Shown in pieces: positions 36,982-49,500 of a stretch of 64,000 nt of DNA. Source of the DNA: Gelatoporia subvermispora B. Taxonomy: Eukaryota > Basidiomycota > Agaricomycetes > Polyporales > Gelatoporiaceae. Every line of letters starts with the position of its first letter. Position 1 is the first letter of the stretch. The translations under genes and the position numbers were made by a program. The stretch spans positions 480,371 through 544,370 of the forward strand of contig KB445813.1 of NCBI GenBank assembly GCA_000320605.2. The letters are read 5' to 3'. The notes below the pieces were generated by a model. That model was not told the origin of the DNA. It saw only the letters and a program-made list of their open reading frames with translations, and searched no databases.

Positions 36982-37501
36982 GGAGGCATGCCTCAGGATG
37001 GCTAGCTACCCTCTTGGGTAGGGTCATTCTGACAGTCTATAATTTCTTTTGCACATATTGTCCTGCTTTGACAGGATTCCACTCTCCCTAGAGAAGGCAT
37101 GCTATCAGTTGATCTGATAGCCTTCCTTCTCATGGGATGTGTGTTGCTGCCACCTTGTATGCAAGGGGACAGCTGCAGACATACCATGAGAATGGAAGAC
37201 CCTCAAATCATACTGATGGTATGATTCTCAGAGAGCCAACTTGAGAAACACAGACATGCATGAGCACATACAGGGCATGATGGTGTACTGTCCCATAGAC
37301 TACAGCTGCTTGCTGTAATGCCCACCAAGGGTGAGGGTCTATAGGCATGGATATGGCAAGCAGAGACTGCTCAGTTTCCGGAGTATTACCTGATGAGACA
37401 CTGAGCATAAACAGGTTGGAGGATGTGGTGTGGGCTGTAGCTCTGTGAGCTCCCAGGTCTCTGTAAGTCTACTGATGGCACCTCCCTGTCACAGAAATTC
37501 T
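36982..37501. mobile_element. CpG-depleted block, probable remnant of a methylated repeat
   Basis: Across 520 bp only one CpG is present (37379-37380), while TpG and CpA are abundant. The 60 bp that follow (37501-37560) hold seven CpG. Such loss is the known outcome of cytosine methylation and deamination of silenced transposons in basidiomycetes. Internally there is a hairpin, GCTATCAG-TTGAT-CTGATAGC (about 37109-37129), and a short palindrome, ATCATAC-TGATG-GTATGAT (about 37207-37225). No transposase or polymerase frame remains, so the element type cannot be named. Confidence 0.45.
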
Positions 37502-38802
37502 CGAGCTCGAGCTTCCGAGATAGCCTGGCCCCTCGAATCCGGTCCGTCGCAAGGTACAGTTCCGCAGTTCAATCATGGTACGCTCTAGCCTGCTGTAGCC
37601 GAAGGAATTACGCTGACGAGGAAATGTGCTTGCAGACGAGCACTGCGAGCATGCAGTCGCATCGACGATGTGCGCTGGCAAGTTATCCTCTCGCGCGGAG
37701 AAGTCGAAGCATCGTGATGAAGTCGGACCAGCCTGAGAGATCTCGTAAACTCGACGCAGATCCAGTGCGGCGCGCCGAGCAACCGGTCCATTAACCTCAT
37801 GACAACTGAAAGTCTTCCCCGCCGTCTCTTCCTCTCGATTTCCGCGTCTCCGACAATCCCTCGAAAGGACGGACGGTCAGGGGCGAGCGAAAAGCGACAT
37901 TGTTTGGCCGCCTAGCCGTTCCACATCACTGTCATCCGGTACACGGCGCTGCCTTTCCAATCACGGCCGGTTTCTCACTTTGATTCGCCCCAAACGATTT
38001 CTGCGTCGTACCACACGATGCCGCTACACTCTTCCACGTCTCGTCCGAGGCTCATAGAGTCATGAAGATACAAGGTTGCTCTGTGGGATGTTTGCTGTCA
38101 GTCGGAGATGTGGAATAGACGTAACATGTTCAGGAAATTGTCCCCGGTTCGTGCCTGTCCTCATGAATCTTCCAACATTAATTCATCGGTGCAATGCGCT
38201 CAATGACAGATTGGTAGCATCGTCCGGCCACTACAGAGGGCGCGCCCACCGACGATCATCCAGAATTCCCCCTGGCACGATCGAGGATCGCTTCTACGAT
38301 CACTCCGACCAATCGAGTAGAACGCCAACAGTGGTAACCTTCGCGGCAGACGTCTCGACGACTGTAAGAATCACAGCGGTAGAACTAGCGACACAAGGAG
38401 TCAGTATAGCCCATACAAAAGTCGACGGAGAGCCGGCTGAGACGTGGACGATAACGTGTCCTAGTGCTACCCCGTATCTTCAGATCTCATGACGCCTCTG
38501 TCTGCGACAGGTGACACTCAATATGCTCAGCAGGCTGGTGACCAGTGTGGCCTTCGGTAGTTCGGTGAGTCTCAAGAACTCGTACTATCGTACGGCGTCA
38601 TCTTCGAGATTCACTGACTCTTACATCCGCCAGATGATTGGAATTCTACCCTGCGGGAGTATTGCGCGGAAGCCATTGCCGCGGTCTCATGGCCACTGTA
38701 ACCGGTAGACTCTGCCCCAGAGCGGCTCTCAGACAATCACGAGTAGGACCGTGAAAGGATATTTGTACAGAAATACAAGGTTCAGAAGCACGGGCAACGT
38801 CA

Positions 38803-40225
38803 CTACAGCTTCGCCTTCCCCTTGGTGTCCTCATCTCTGATCCGCGCGACCACCTTGCCCCATGTCTTGCGGCGTTCCAATGCATGTAATCCATCTGCGT
38901 ATTTTTCGAGTGGATAGACCTCTGGGTAAACGACGGGCTTGACCTTTCCAGACCCGAGTAGCCTGCGAGGGAGCAATTTATCCGTCAATATCCATAATTC
39001 CGTCCGCTAAGCGATGTAGACATACTGAAGTAGTCCTTGCCATACAGAGGGAATATGTTCCGGCTCCTTGCCTGTCGGCCGATGTAAGTCGTGCACAGGC
39101 GAGGGGGGATTCGCCACTCACGTCCGTAGGCGCCCCAATGAACGCCGACAACCGACACGTTCTTGAGTAGAACGAGATTCAGGGGCAGCTTCTCGATCTG
39201 GCCCGCTGCGAAGCCGACCACGAGTGCACGCCCCTTCCAAGCGATGCATTTCATTGAGTCTGCACGCGAGTCAGCGGCATTCTTTAGCCTCGCCGATCAT
39301 TCACGATAGTCCGTACCCTTGATAAGTCCCACCGGGTCGTATATGACATCAGCACCCTTGCCGCCGGTCAGCTTGAGTACCTCCTGCTGCCAGCCCGGAT
39401 TCGAGTAGTTTATAGCATGGTCTGCACCACCATACTTGATGGAAATGTCCATTTTCTCTTGCGAGCCTGAAGCGGCGATGACTTTGGCGCCGAGGGCTTT
39501 TCGCCGTTATTAGTCTGGCGTGGTGGAATGGTGTTTATAGACGGATCATACCTTTGGCTAGTTGCACGGCAGCTATACCCACGCCGCCAGCAGATGCGGT
39601 AACAAGTACCCATTCGCCTGGAGTTTGAAAGGGTAATTTAGTCGACGGGGACAAGCTCCATCAATGCACAGACTTGCCCGGCTGCAGTTGTGCTCGTCCC
39701 ACCAAGGCCTCATAGCTCGTGGGCCAAGTCACAAACAATCCTATTCCAGCATTCGAAGCAGGTTAGCACCTATCCCTGAATAGCCACGTGAGAGGAGTAC
39801 GTACCCGCGCCTTGGTCGTACGACATGTTGGCCGGCAGCGGGAGCAGCTGCTGCCAATGCACTGCGACCTTCTCCGCATACGCGCCCTGACCAGCTCCGA
39901 ATACACGATCTCCAGGCTTGTATGGGCAGCCTTTCGGGATGGGCGAGTTCTGGGCGATCTTCCCGGCAAACTCGGTTCCAAGCACGAATGGTAACGGGTG
40001 CTTAGTCTGATGTTTCCCCTGTGCTTGCAGTATCTAAAGGCACGTGTGGTAGTCAAAGCTGCAAGCGAGCTACACATTCACTTCGAACTTACGTCGAAAA
40101 AGTTCATCCCTGCGCTATAAACGTCAACCAAGACCTCATTCTTGCCGGGCTTGGGTTCCGGAGCATCCTGCGTAACGGGAATCTTAGACGGGTGAGCGTC
40201 CACCTTGACGACAACTGCGCGCATG
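38803..40225 (-). CDS. Quinone-oxidoreductase-like MDR with C-terminal -AKL
   Basis: A zinc-free medium-chain reductase of the NADPH:quinone oxidoreductase group. ATG 40225 opens MRAVVVKVDAHPSKIPVTQD; APEPKPGKNEVLVDVYSAGM and NFFD follow. The GroES-like part has HPLPFVLGTEFAGKIAQNSP and GCPYKPGDRVFGAGQGAYAE. The exon GLFVTWPTSYEALVGRAQLQ ends at a GC donor (intron 39618-39677). It joins GEWVLVTASAGGVGIAAVQL, whose AxxGGVG loop binds NADPH, then ALGAKVIAASGSQEKMDISI. Further on come GGKGADVIYDPVGL, ALVVGFAAGQIEKLPLNLVL and VVGVHWGAYG. The C-terminus is GKVVARIRDEDTKGKAKL; AKL fits the PTS1 peroxisome signal. Seven or more exons; about 340 aa expected. Quinone as substrate is inferred from the family only. 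Confidence 0.87.
39618..39677 (-). other. GC-AG intron in the MDR gene
   Basis: This 60-nt intron begins GCAAGT and ends CCAG. Only this join keeps the conserved reading QPG|EWVLVTASAGGVG in frame; the nearest GT two bases downstream shifts the frame. GCAAGT is the usual form of the rare GC donor. Confidence 0.75.
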
Positions 40226-40547
40226 CTGAACCCAAGTCTTGCTAGTCGCGGCGAACAGAGAGTGAGAGATCAAGCAGCTGGGATCATCTACTCTCGACTC
40301 TTGTGATCTGAAATGTCAGGGAAAAGGTCGGGCATGTGCGCTCGGTGTTGAGGATAACCGAGGCCCCATTCCCCAGACGCGTTCCGCGGCATGCGGGGTA
40401 AAAATCACATGATATATTCTCATCGCTGGAAGTCGAACAAAGCAGTTACAGCAAAGATGCAAAACAAAATGCGAATGCGGTATGTTATGGTACACTGTGA
40501 TGTCGTGTCTACGTGCTCTTTCGTCGTCAATTACACTGCTCCTAACA
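40226..40547. other. Spacer between the MDR gene and the HECT ligase gene
   Basis: It lies between the MDR start codon and the HECT gene stop, both on the minus strand. It must combine the terminator of the ligase with the promoter of the MDR. No other feature is seen. Confidence 0.5.
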
Positions 40548-43500
40548 TTATGCGAATCCGAAACCCTCTCCTCCCTCGTTGATGGCAAGAAGTAGCTGCT
40601 GCCGTAGCATCTCGTATGAAGAATATTGCGGTAGATCGATCTGGTTGAAGCCTGGGCGTACCTATGTCAGTGATTGACCAATGTAACAAGTCAGATAAGA
40701 CGCACATGTGTGGGCTTGTGGCAGACGGTCCGTATCTCCATATGCCTTGTGAATAGAGAAGCGCTGCACGCCTTGTACGCCCTGCAATTCAACGAAGCCT
40801 CCAAGGGGCACGCGAGAAGTGCCTGTCGCGAAGCTGAGAACCTTCGCCCTCTCCTCACGGTTGAACGACTTGAGAGCGCGCCACCACCAAACAATCACGG
40901 GGTCAGAGCTGGTATAGCCGTTGTACTCGGTCGCAGACCGCCATTCGTCAACGTCAATGTCAGGAGTACCGGAGATTAGTAGTTCCAATTCCTGCTCATT
41001 GAACTAACACAACATTTTAGAACTTGATTAAAGGCTCGTGAAGCACGGCTACTCACGATCGAGATCAAGTCCTTCGGGATTATCTCGTAAAATCCGGTGA
41101 GGAGAGACTCGATCTGATCCTTGATGGAGGAATACAATCGGTACTGCGCGGAAAGTTGCACGAACTCCTTCTTGTTCTCTTGAGTGACAGGAATGGAAGC
41201 ACCGCCAGGTTTGAGGTCAACAATCTTGGTGACGCCGAACTAAGTAGCCTAAGATCAGTGTGCCGTTCATAGTCTATGGACATATCGAACATTACCTCAT
41301 CAGCCTCAACACTGAAGGTCAGGTCAAGGGGTGTTGGATCATTCTCTAGGATCCAGCATAAGGAGTTGTAGTATTCGGGGTCGACCCATTCTACATCTCT
41401 GTAGTCGACAGGTTTCGCAAGGATCTGGCGGTAGAGACTCCGAGCGAAGTACGCATCGAGCAAGCGGCCGTCGTAGATAGCCTTCCCGATGATGCGACCG
41501 ACGAACTTGAAGAATGACAAATGCTCGGGGTTCACCCAAGATGCCTTGTTGGGCTGGTACGTCAAACGATCCGCAGCACATGGCTGGAACAGCGCATAAT
41601 TCGGGTCGAACATCTGCCGAGCGAGAATCTGGAACCATTCTCGCGTTACACCTCCCGCATCGACACCTTCCTCCTCATAGAACCGCACGCTGAGCTTGCC
41701 ATACTTGATTTGGTCGCCAGTCTTGCGTTGCAAGTACTGGAAACTGTCTTCGAAGACGCGCTGCCGCCGCACGTTCAACTGCAACGTCCCATGGTGTTCG
41801 CGTGCATGTGGTCGACGATGGAGTTGTTGATTGAAGTAGTTCCGCTTGTTATCGAAATCGAGCACGCGTGGGTTGTTCACCAACAAGGAGAAGGAGCCGC
41901 TCATCAAGGACGGGTTGTTGCGGACCATGAGGTTGAGAATCTTGCGGTGGGCGTCCGTGAAAGATACGAAGAGGTCCTCCATCGACTCGCGAGTTGCTGG
42001 TGGTGATCTCGGCGACGCAGACGCCCGCAGTGCCCGCGCAGTGGTGTTCACTGGCTTCGAACCTACATACTTGCACACCACCATGAGAGATTCGATTAGT
42101 GGTAACAGTACAGTGGCGATATGCTCCATTTCGGGCTTCTCCTCGATGATGGCAAGGCAGTCTCCAAGGCGCTTCCAAAGCGGCGTGAAGCGGAACGACT
42201 CGTAGATGCTTTGTACCTTCTCTACGTCAGCCTCGCTAGGGCTGGTCCCGGACGTCGTAGTGGATTTCGGAGAGTACATATAATCGATGGTTTTCAGCAC
42301 ACGCAACAACTTGGCTTGATCAGATGATGCCGCTGAGAATTTCGATGCGATGAGACTAGACAACGCGTCATCCTTGCACTGCTGTAAGGCATCCGCGAGC
42401 TCGTCTAGAGCATTGTATAGGCTTTGACCGAACTCCTGGGCACGGGATCTAAGTTCGTTGGCGATAACATCTCGAGCATCGGGGATGTACGAAAGATGTT
42501 GTATGAGGGTCAAGATTTGGGAGAAGGTGCGTCCAGAACACTCGCCAGCGGTCAGGACGTTGACGATGGAGCGGAGGACAGGGTGTGGGATGGCCGGAGG
42601 TTTAGAAAGGAGAACTTTCTCCTCCTGCTTCGCCGTCACTGGGGTCTCCGGGACCACTGGAGTTGTAGCTACTGGAGGTTCTTCCGCGGGCGCAGATGCT
42701 GTGAGAATGCGTTAGCTAACGGCTATACCTTCCAGACAACAACAACAATCTACCTTCAGCAGGCTGCGATGATTCGGCAACGTTGCTAACAGTCTGTACT
42801 GTAGAAGGACCAGACACAATGGCAGGGGTCTCCGGCTGATCTGCTTTCACCTGATTGCTATCCTTGAGTGTGGCTAGTGGTCGCGTAATTGTGGCAAGTA
42901 ACGCGACCACCGATTCGACGATCGATGGTGTCTTCAAGATCGACGGTCGGTCCAGGAGACTTAACAACAGGACAACGGGATAATGAGTCTGCAAAGCCTG
43001 CTTCTCCTTGCCCTTGCCCTTCTTGTGCGTTCCGCGCCGCATACCGGGAGGAAGTTCGTGCTCAGTCAGGAAGAACAAGGACGAGAGTTCGTTGGAAGAA
43101 ACAATGTAGACCAAGGCTTCGAGACATCGTTGAACAATCAGCTCCGGGACCATTTCGTTCTGCTGTTGGGGGAGAGACAATGTGTTAAGGTAGTCCGAAG
43201 GCATTCGTTGCTTCGCCGCCGATCTTGGAGTTTGTTGAGTTCCTTGCTTCATGCTTCGGAAAGACATCTGAGCAAAGCTCTTGTCTATCGCAGAGAGATC
43301 GCCTGATCCATCCTGTAAGATATTCAGGACTAGATTGAACAGATCGGTTCGAGTCTTGGTATTCTCGCAGAGATTGACCAGGACTTTATTGAGCAGGTTC
43401 TTCCTCAGGACCGTCGGGAAGAAGAGGAGTCGCAGGAGGGTGACCAGAGCGGATCTCTCCAGCAGCTGGATAGCGTCACGCGTTGGAAGAGGTTTCTGAG

Positions 43501-46500
43501 GTGTCTGGTGCACTGCAGGTGCCGGCCGCGTGGGTTCAACCCGTGCTTGTCTTGCGTGATCACGGTGTATACCAGCTTCGGCCAGCATGTGTGAGGGCAA
43601 ACTCTGGATCAAGCCATCGTCCGAGTCCATCAGAACGACCTGCCGAAGTTGTGGATCCAGGCTAGCAAGGAAGCTGGCAGGATCGATGTCTACGGGGCCT
43701 CCAGCGTTGCGTTGCTGAGTAGCAGTTTCTTCGGCTCTCTGGCGAGCACGCTCGATGCCCTCTTGCTGTAGGATTTCCGCTCGAATCTCTGGGGGAAGGG
43801 CATCCAAAAATTCAGGGCTGATTTGCGAGTCTGCTGGACGTTCCACTCTTGCAGCTCGTTGCTCTCGAACGTGTTGGTTGAGAACCTCTTCTCGCATGTC
43901 GTCAGGCAACGCTTCTAGGAAGGTGGGGTCAATCCCAGTATCGGTGATGTCGACCGGACTACCGTGGATCATCACTGTCACACGTTCGCCGACCTCCGAT
44001 GGACCGGCCTCCGCGACGTCGTTATCAGGGCTCGGCTCACTCACGTCTGCTTCTGTGGTGCTAGGGCCAGTGCCGCCTTCGGCAGTTGTCGGAGGCTCCA
44101 CAACGGCTGCTAAGTCTGGCACGATCGGGGCCGTGGCGTCAAGCATCTCGGTGTCCTCTTCCGTCGCGGTGACAGCCTGTGGTACAGGGGGTTGAGTTGA
44201 TTCACTTGTACCCGGAACTGGTACGTCCGCTCGATGAGGTTCTGGAGCTGTGTCCGCTCCCGTGGTTGGATCCTCGTCTTTCCTCTCCTCCGGCTCGAGA
44301 AGCTTCGCTGCTTCAGCTGCGGCTTTTGCTCGTTCTATGGCTTGGATGGCTGCTGGGAGCAAGACAAGTACTACGTGGTTAATGAGCTTGTTCAGCCTAT
44401 TCTGCTCGAATCTGCCGTGCACAATCTTGACCTCCTCCGCCCAACGCTGAACAGTGAGGAGAGGGTCGAAGTTGCTGCGGTTCTCTGACCGGGGGTCTGT
44501 GCCGCGAGGTGCCCGCTCTAGTCTGAGTTGAGCTGAGATTCCTGCTCGACCGTGAGTTCGCAGAGGTGCCAGTGCCGTCGGAGGGAGGTCGATACGAATC
44601 GCTTCCCCACCAAAGTGCCCATGAGAGATGATATGTTGGAAGAACTGCGCGGCGCCTTCACCTATTGCATCCTCAATTGTCTGCAATAGATCAGGGGGTG
44701 CGCCGGGCACAAACATGTTCCGTTGTGCGCGCCGCCTCGAATGTGCCACGGATCCCCGAGATGCGACAGAGCCGGGATTAAGGAGCAGTGGATGAGTGAC
44801 AGACTCAGGAGCGGTGGGTGGGGGATTTCGTGGTCGACCGAATATCTCCATATCATCGTCCTCACCTGCGCCAATTAGCCGGGCACATTTAAGGAGCCAA
44901 CAGGAACATACCAAGCACACCACGGCGACGTGGGGGTCGAACTGTTCCCGCCCAGAAAAGTTGGGGTCCATCTCTGTCATTTGCGAAAACACCATCGCCG
45001 AAAGCGTTGGCAAAGCCAGTAGCGATATCCAAGACATTGGGCACGGGTGCGTCCATAGCCTCGGCATCGTCCCCATAGCTGGTAGCGTTTAGTCAATAGT
45101 TTGCCAGACAGACGATAGGTACTTACTCTTCTTCAGATCCGACATCTCCCTCCTCGAGGTTCATTTGCATAATTGGGACTGTCGGTTATTCAATAGCCAT
45201 ACTGGATGAATCGCACGGATATACTGACCTCCAGCTTCATCCTCTTCATCACCCTCATCCTGTACATGATCGAGTATCTCGTCTCCCACAGCGATGTCCT
45301 GTGCTCACCAGTGAACAATTCAGTCACGGTAGGAGAGACTGAGGAGGCTTAGCTGACCTGCCACATAACTTCTTCACCCTCATCATCTTCGTCATCGTCT
45401 CCTTCGTCATCGTCATCTTCGTTCTCCTCCTCGTTCTCGACAAGATCTTCTTCCTCGTCTACATCTTCATTGTGCCAACCTTCTTCAGACTCTCCGCTCG
45501 CGTGCTCAAACTCGTCTTCGAGGTCGTCTTCGTTATCCTCCGTATCTGTCGTGTCCTCGCTACCTGTCTCGTCGCCGAAATCCATCTCAACGTCATCGTC
45601 TTCCTCGTCACCATTCTCATCCATATCATCGTCGCCATACTGCATATCTTCCATCTCCTGGATTTCCATTCAGATCGCGAAGGGTCATACAAGGCGTTAA
45701 AATAGGACTTACACCACCAAATCTGAGCAAAATTGCAGATAAGGATTAGTATCTACCTCGGGAGACGAACTCTCAATTACTTACAGTCCAAGTGATGAGT
45801 TGCGATATAGATCAGGAGTCTCATCGCCTCCGTGGTCAGCTGTTTCTTCTTCTTCTTCGTCTGATACGTATGAAATGACACTCTCCGCCTTTTCTTCCTG
45901 AGTCTCTCTATTCTTGTCGGAGACCCGACTCATCTTGATGGCGATTTTGGAGCTAATTAAATGTCATTAATTGAATAATGCGAACAGTCCACCGTCACTT
46001 ACAGATGTTCAAGCGGTTTGAGAATGCCCGTAACCACCGTGCGAATATGTGGATAATTCAAATCAACTTCGGCGAGTGCGTTGGTCAGTGTCTGCACAAA
46101 GTTCTTCTCCAGCATGACCTTGGCGATATGGGTTGGCGATTCATCCGTCGTTTTCCGCGTGTTGGCATTGAAGCGGACGGTTAACAACCGGTAGGACAAG
46201 TCGGCAAGGGCCAAAAGCCTGCTGTATCGTCGTTCCGCAGCTTCAGAGGGTGGCAGATCTCTTACAGCACGATTGATTGCTTCAAGAACGAACTTGCGGA
46301 CGGAAATGAGATCCGATGAGACGTCCTTTGTATCCTGGCTGAAAGACGTGTCGACGCATAATGCGACAATGACTGACATCGCCCAATTACAGAGCATGAT
46401 CTGCTTCTTCGCTTCTACCGGAGGTTGAGGGTTGATGGTGTCGAAGAATACCAAGTCGGATAACATGAACTGGATTGCAGCAGTGCGATATTTGGTGGGG

Positions 46501-49500
46501 CCTTCCTTGGCAGGAGTCTGAATCCGCCTTCGTGGTGAGAATGACAGGAATGACATCTTGCAAGCCTCGTAGGAGAATAGCAATTCCGTCAGGCACTGCA
46601 TCAGGAAACAAGCGTAGGTATCATCTGCTGGGCTGACTTGGTCCTCGCGCGCTTGAGCTGTCGGCGAACTTGAGGACGGGGAAGGATCAATGCCAGCTTG
46701 TTCTGAAGTCTCGCCGTCCTGCGACTTGGCATGTTCCGTGGTTGATTGAGCAGTGCTGTGAACAGCTCTGACAGCCTTCATCAACTCGGAAAGCAGAAAG
46801 TGGACGAGGGACTCGAGAGCTTCAGAGGGAGCGTTGTTCAGGTTGGGGAAGGGACCTTCGACCTGCATGTCAATGTCCTTGCTTTCGCCTGCGGCTCCCT
46901 TCCGCACATCTTGATCTGGCGGAAGGCTTTCTTTGAGGCTGATTGCTTTGCTGCTGGAGAATGGGTGCAAGAGCTGACAGAGTTCGGCGGTGGCCTTAGT
47001 GAATACGCGGGGTTCGCGCAAAGCCAGCGCACCGCAGCTGGAAACGTAGCTGGTAACATCGACCAAACGATTACGAGGATGGGAGAAGAATCGCTTGATC
47101 TCCTGGCGCATCACCCGTAGCAGAGTTGGCGCATCCTCCGCGATGTGTCTAAGAATAATCGCCACATATGACTGTGTTCCAGAAGCACTCGCAGTACCGA
47201 GAGAGATACGGAGGTACTGGAACAACAAGGAGACTCCGTCGCGTCTTACGAACTCATGCGCAACTTGATGATCCCTCGTCAACATAACGAATATCCTTAG
47301 TGCAGAGAGGAGTTCGTCCTTGGGTAGGCTAGGGAGCGCCAGCAACCGCAAGCAGAAGTCGAATACGATTTTGCGGGCTTCCATAAATTGCCATTCTACG
47401 GTCACTGGTGCTGTTTCAACAAGTTCGCCTTCCTTCGGGATCGTCACCGATCTTGGCTCTTCTCCCATCGCCAGCAATGCTTCGACTACAAGGAGGTGGG
47501 CTGCAAGCCACTTGGATATGACGAGGTGTGCACCTTCCTGGTTCGAGGGATTCGAGGTCAGGACAGCAAGAAGGACATCCATGAGCTCTCTTGCACTAGC
47601 TTCCGGCATTTGCGCCAGGGTCGAGGACGGATCGCTGAGCACAAGAGCGAGCAGACGGCATCGCACAGCCATTGGCTGTTCCTGAGCTCCATACGCATCT
47701 GACGAGAAGGCCTTGATGTCATCAATGAGACAGGTCACGGACTTCTCGCGATAGTTGTTGGGGGAACCGACGAAGACGCGCTGGACGTCAAACACCAACG
47801 TAGGGTGCTCATCCACGAGTTTAAGAGCCCGGCTGCCTATGCTGTCCTTCAGCGGTTCGCGTGCGGCGTTCAGCTCCTCCAAGAGCTCCTCCGATGTCTT
47901 CACATTGACGGGTTCTGGATCAGGTGAAGAGGAAGCTTCTGCGACTTCGGGGGAAGTGGCGGGCTCGGCAGCAAGCTCAGAAATCGCTTCCGCAATCTCA
48001 TCTGGAGGTGTCGCGGCGTCTGCAGGTGCAGGTGCAGGTGCAGGTGCCGGTTCAGGTTCAGGTTCATGTTCAAGTGCAGGTGCAGGTGCAGGTGCAGGTG
48101 CAGGTGCAGGTGCAGTGGCGGGAGCAGCCTCAGGAGCAATTCGGGCGGGTTCAGGATCGGGTGGCAACGGGAATGGGTTCGTGAGGAGAAGCTCCGTGGC
48201 CGCATTGACATTGTTGCGAGTTCGGGTAAGAGCACGTTCCGCAGCATAACGCGGGAAGCCCATGTCAGTTAGTTGCTGTATCCGAGTCTCATCAGGAGGC
48301 GCAGGGGGGCGGGGGATGCCGAATGGCGTAGTAATAGTAGGTGGCGTCGGGCCATGCGAGGCCTCCTTGACTTCCTCGCCCTCAGTGATGAGCAGTTCCA
48401 TGACTATCTGCACCACAGACTTGGTGAGGCTGAGAGGTGCGGAGACCAGCCAAGGGGCTTCCCAAAGATCGCGGAGTAAAGGTAAAGCGGCGAGGCGCAT
48501 CTTCACGAAGAAGTTGTGAGGTTCGAAATATGCTGGGTCCGTCTGCGGTTTGTCGGACGTCATCGCGAGGACGGTTTGCGAGGACTCGAAGAGGGGCTTT
48601 GCCGAAACAATAGGGTGAAGAAGGTGGAGCGCAACTTTCAAACCACCGTAGGCATGGACGAGCTCCTGCTTGGCGATGTCCGAACGCTCCTCTGCAGGCA
48701 CTCGGCTCACCATGTCTATCGTGTTGATAAACTCACGGCAAAGACCGAAAATGGCATCAAGTCCTCCATGACGGTTGAATGCAACGAGCAACATGGTATG
48801 CAGCAGTTTCTGTGAAGTTCGTTCTGCAGACCGCATGGTGAGGATATAGATGTACGAGAACATTAGGCCACTCACCATCGACTAGGAGGATTGTTGCTAG
48901 GCCTTGTACCGTAGTGTAATAGGCGAATAGGGATAGTTTGTCGTCTGCGTGATGGGTGAGTACACCCATACAAGTATCACAAGTATATCGGAGCATCACT
49001 TACCAAACGTCTTCTGCTCGAGATGCTTGACAAGCACATCTGCAACGCTGTTTGCCGCGTCACGGATCTTCTGCTTCTGCGTAACATCATTGCTGCGCCT
49101 CGTCTGGAACAACCTCACGACAGCTGTTCTCGAAATATGAATACTCCCAAGTTTTGTTTGAGTAACACATCATACCTTGGAAGAAAGGGGCCAGGCAGCT
49201 TGGAATCTGGCTCGCGATGTGCTTCAAGGCCCTAGCATTGCATTCTGCAGCGCTCTCCGTCTTGCCCGGATCAGTCCTGGGAGTTGTAGTAGCTGTCGAG
49301 CTCTGGCCATGGACACCATTCGCGATCCCATCCGTCGCAGCATCCGACGTTCCGTGAACGTCGGCAGCCGGAGTGTCTGCGGGGGTAGCTGTAGATGGTG
49401 TTGGTGTCTCAAGTGTTGCATCGACTGAAGCAGCACGCGCATCGATGCCTTGAGACGCCAGGCCGGCCTTCAGCACGATGTTCTCCCAAACACATGCACG

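Larger units (their letters stand above)
34908..38802. other. Gene-poor region of about 3.9 kb with a CpG-depleted block
   Basis: No gene could be built here, and open frames are short and overlap on both strands. The region holds an 11-bp inverted repeat at 36692-36737 and a strongly CpG-depleted block at 36982-37501, both listed separately. It is the longest gene-free stretch of the window and separates the amine-oxidase-like gene from the quinone-oxidoreductase-like gene. Confidence 0.5.

Noticed and set aside
28900..40225. A secondary-metabolite gene cluster
   Set aside because: Four oxidoreductases are adjacent, but no polyketide, peptide or terpene synthase, P450, transporter or cluster regulator is present.
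47755..48249. 164-codon plus-strand Ala/Gly/Ser-rich frame
   Set aside because: It is the antisense reading of the Ala-Pro repeat in the HECT ligase gene.
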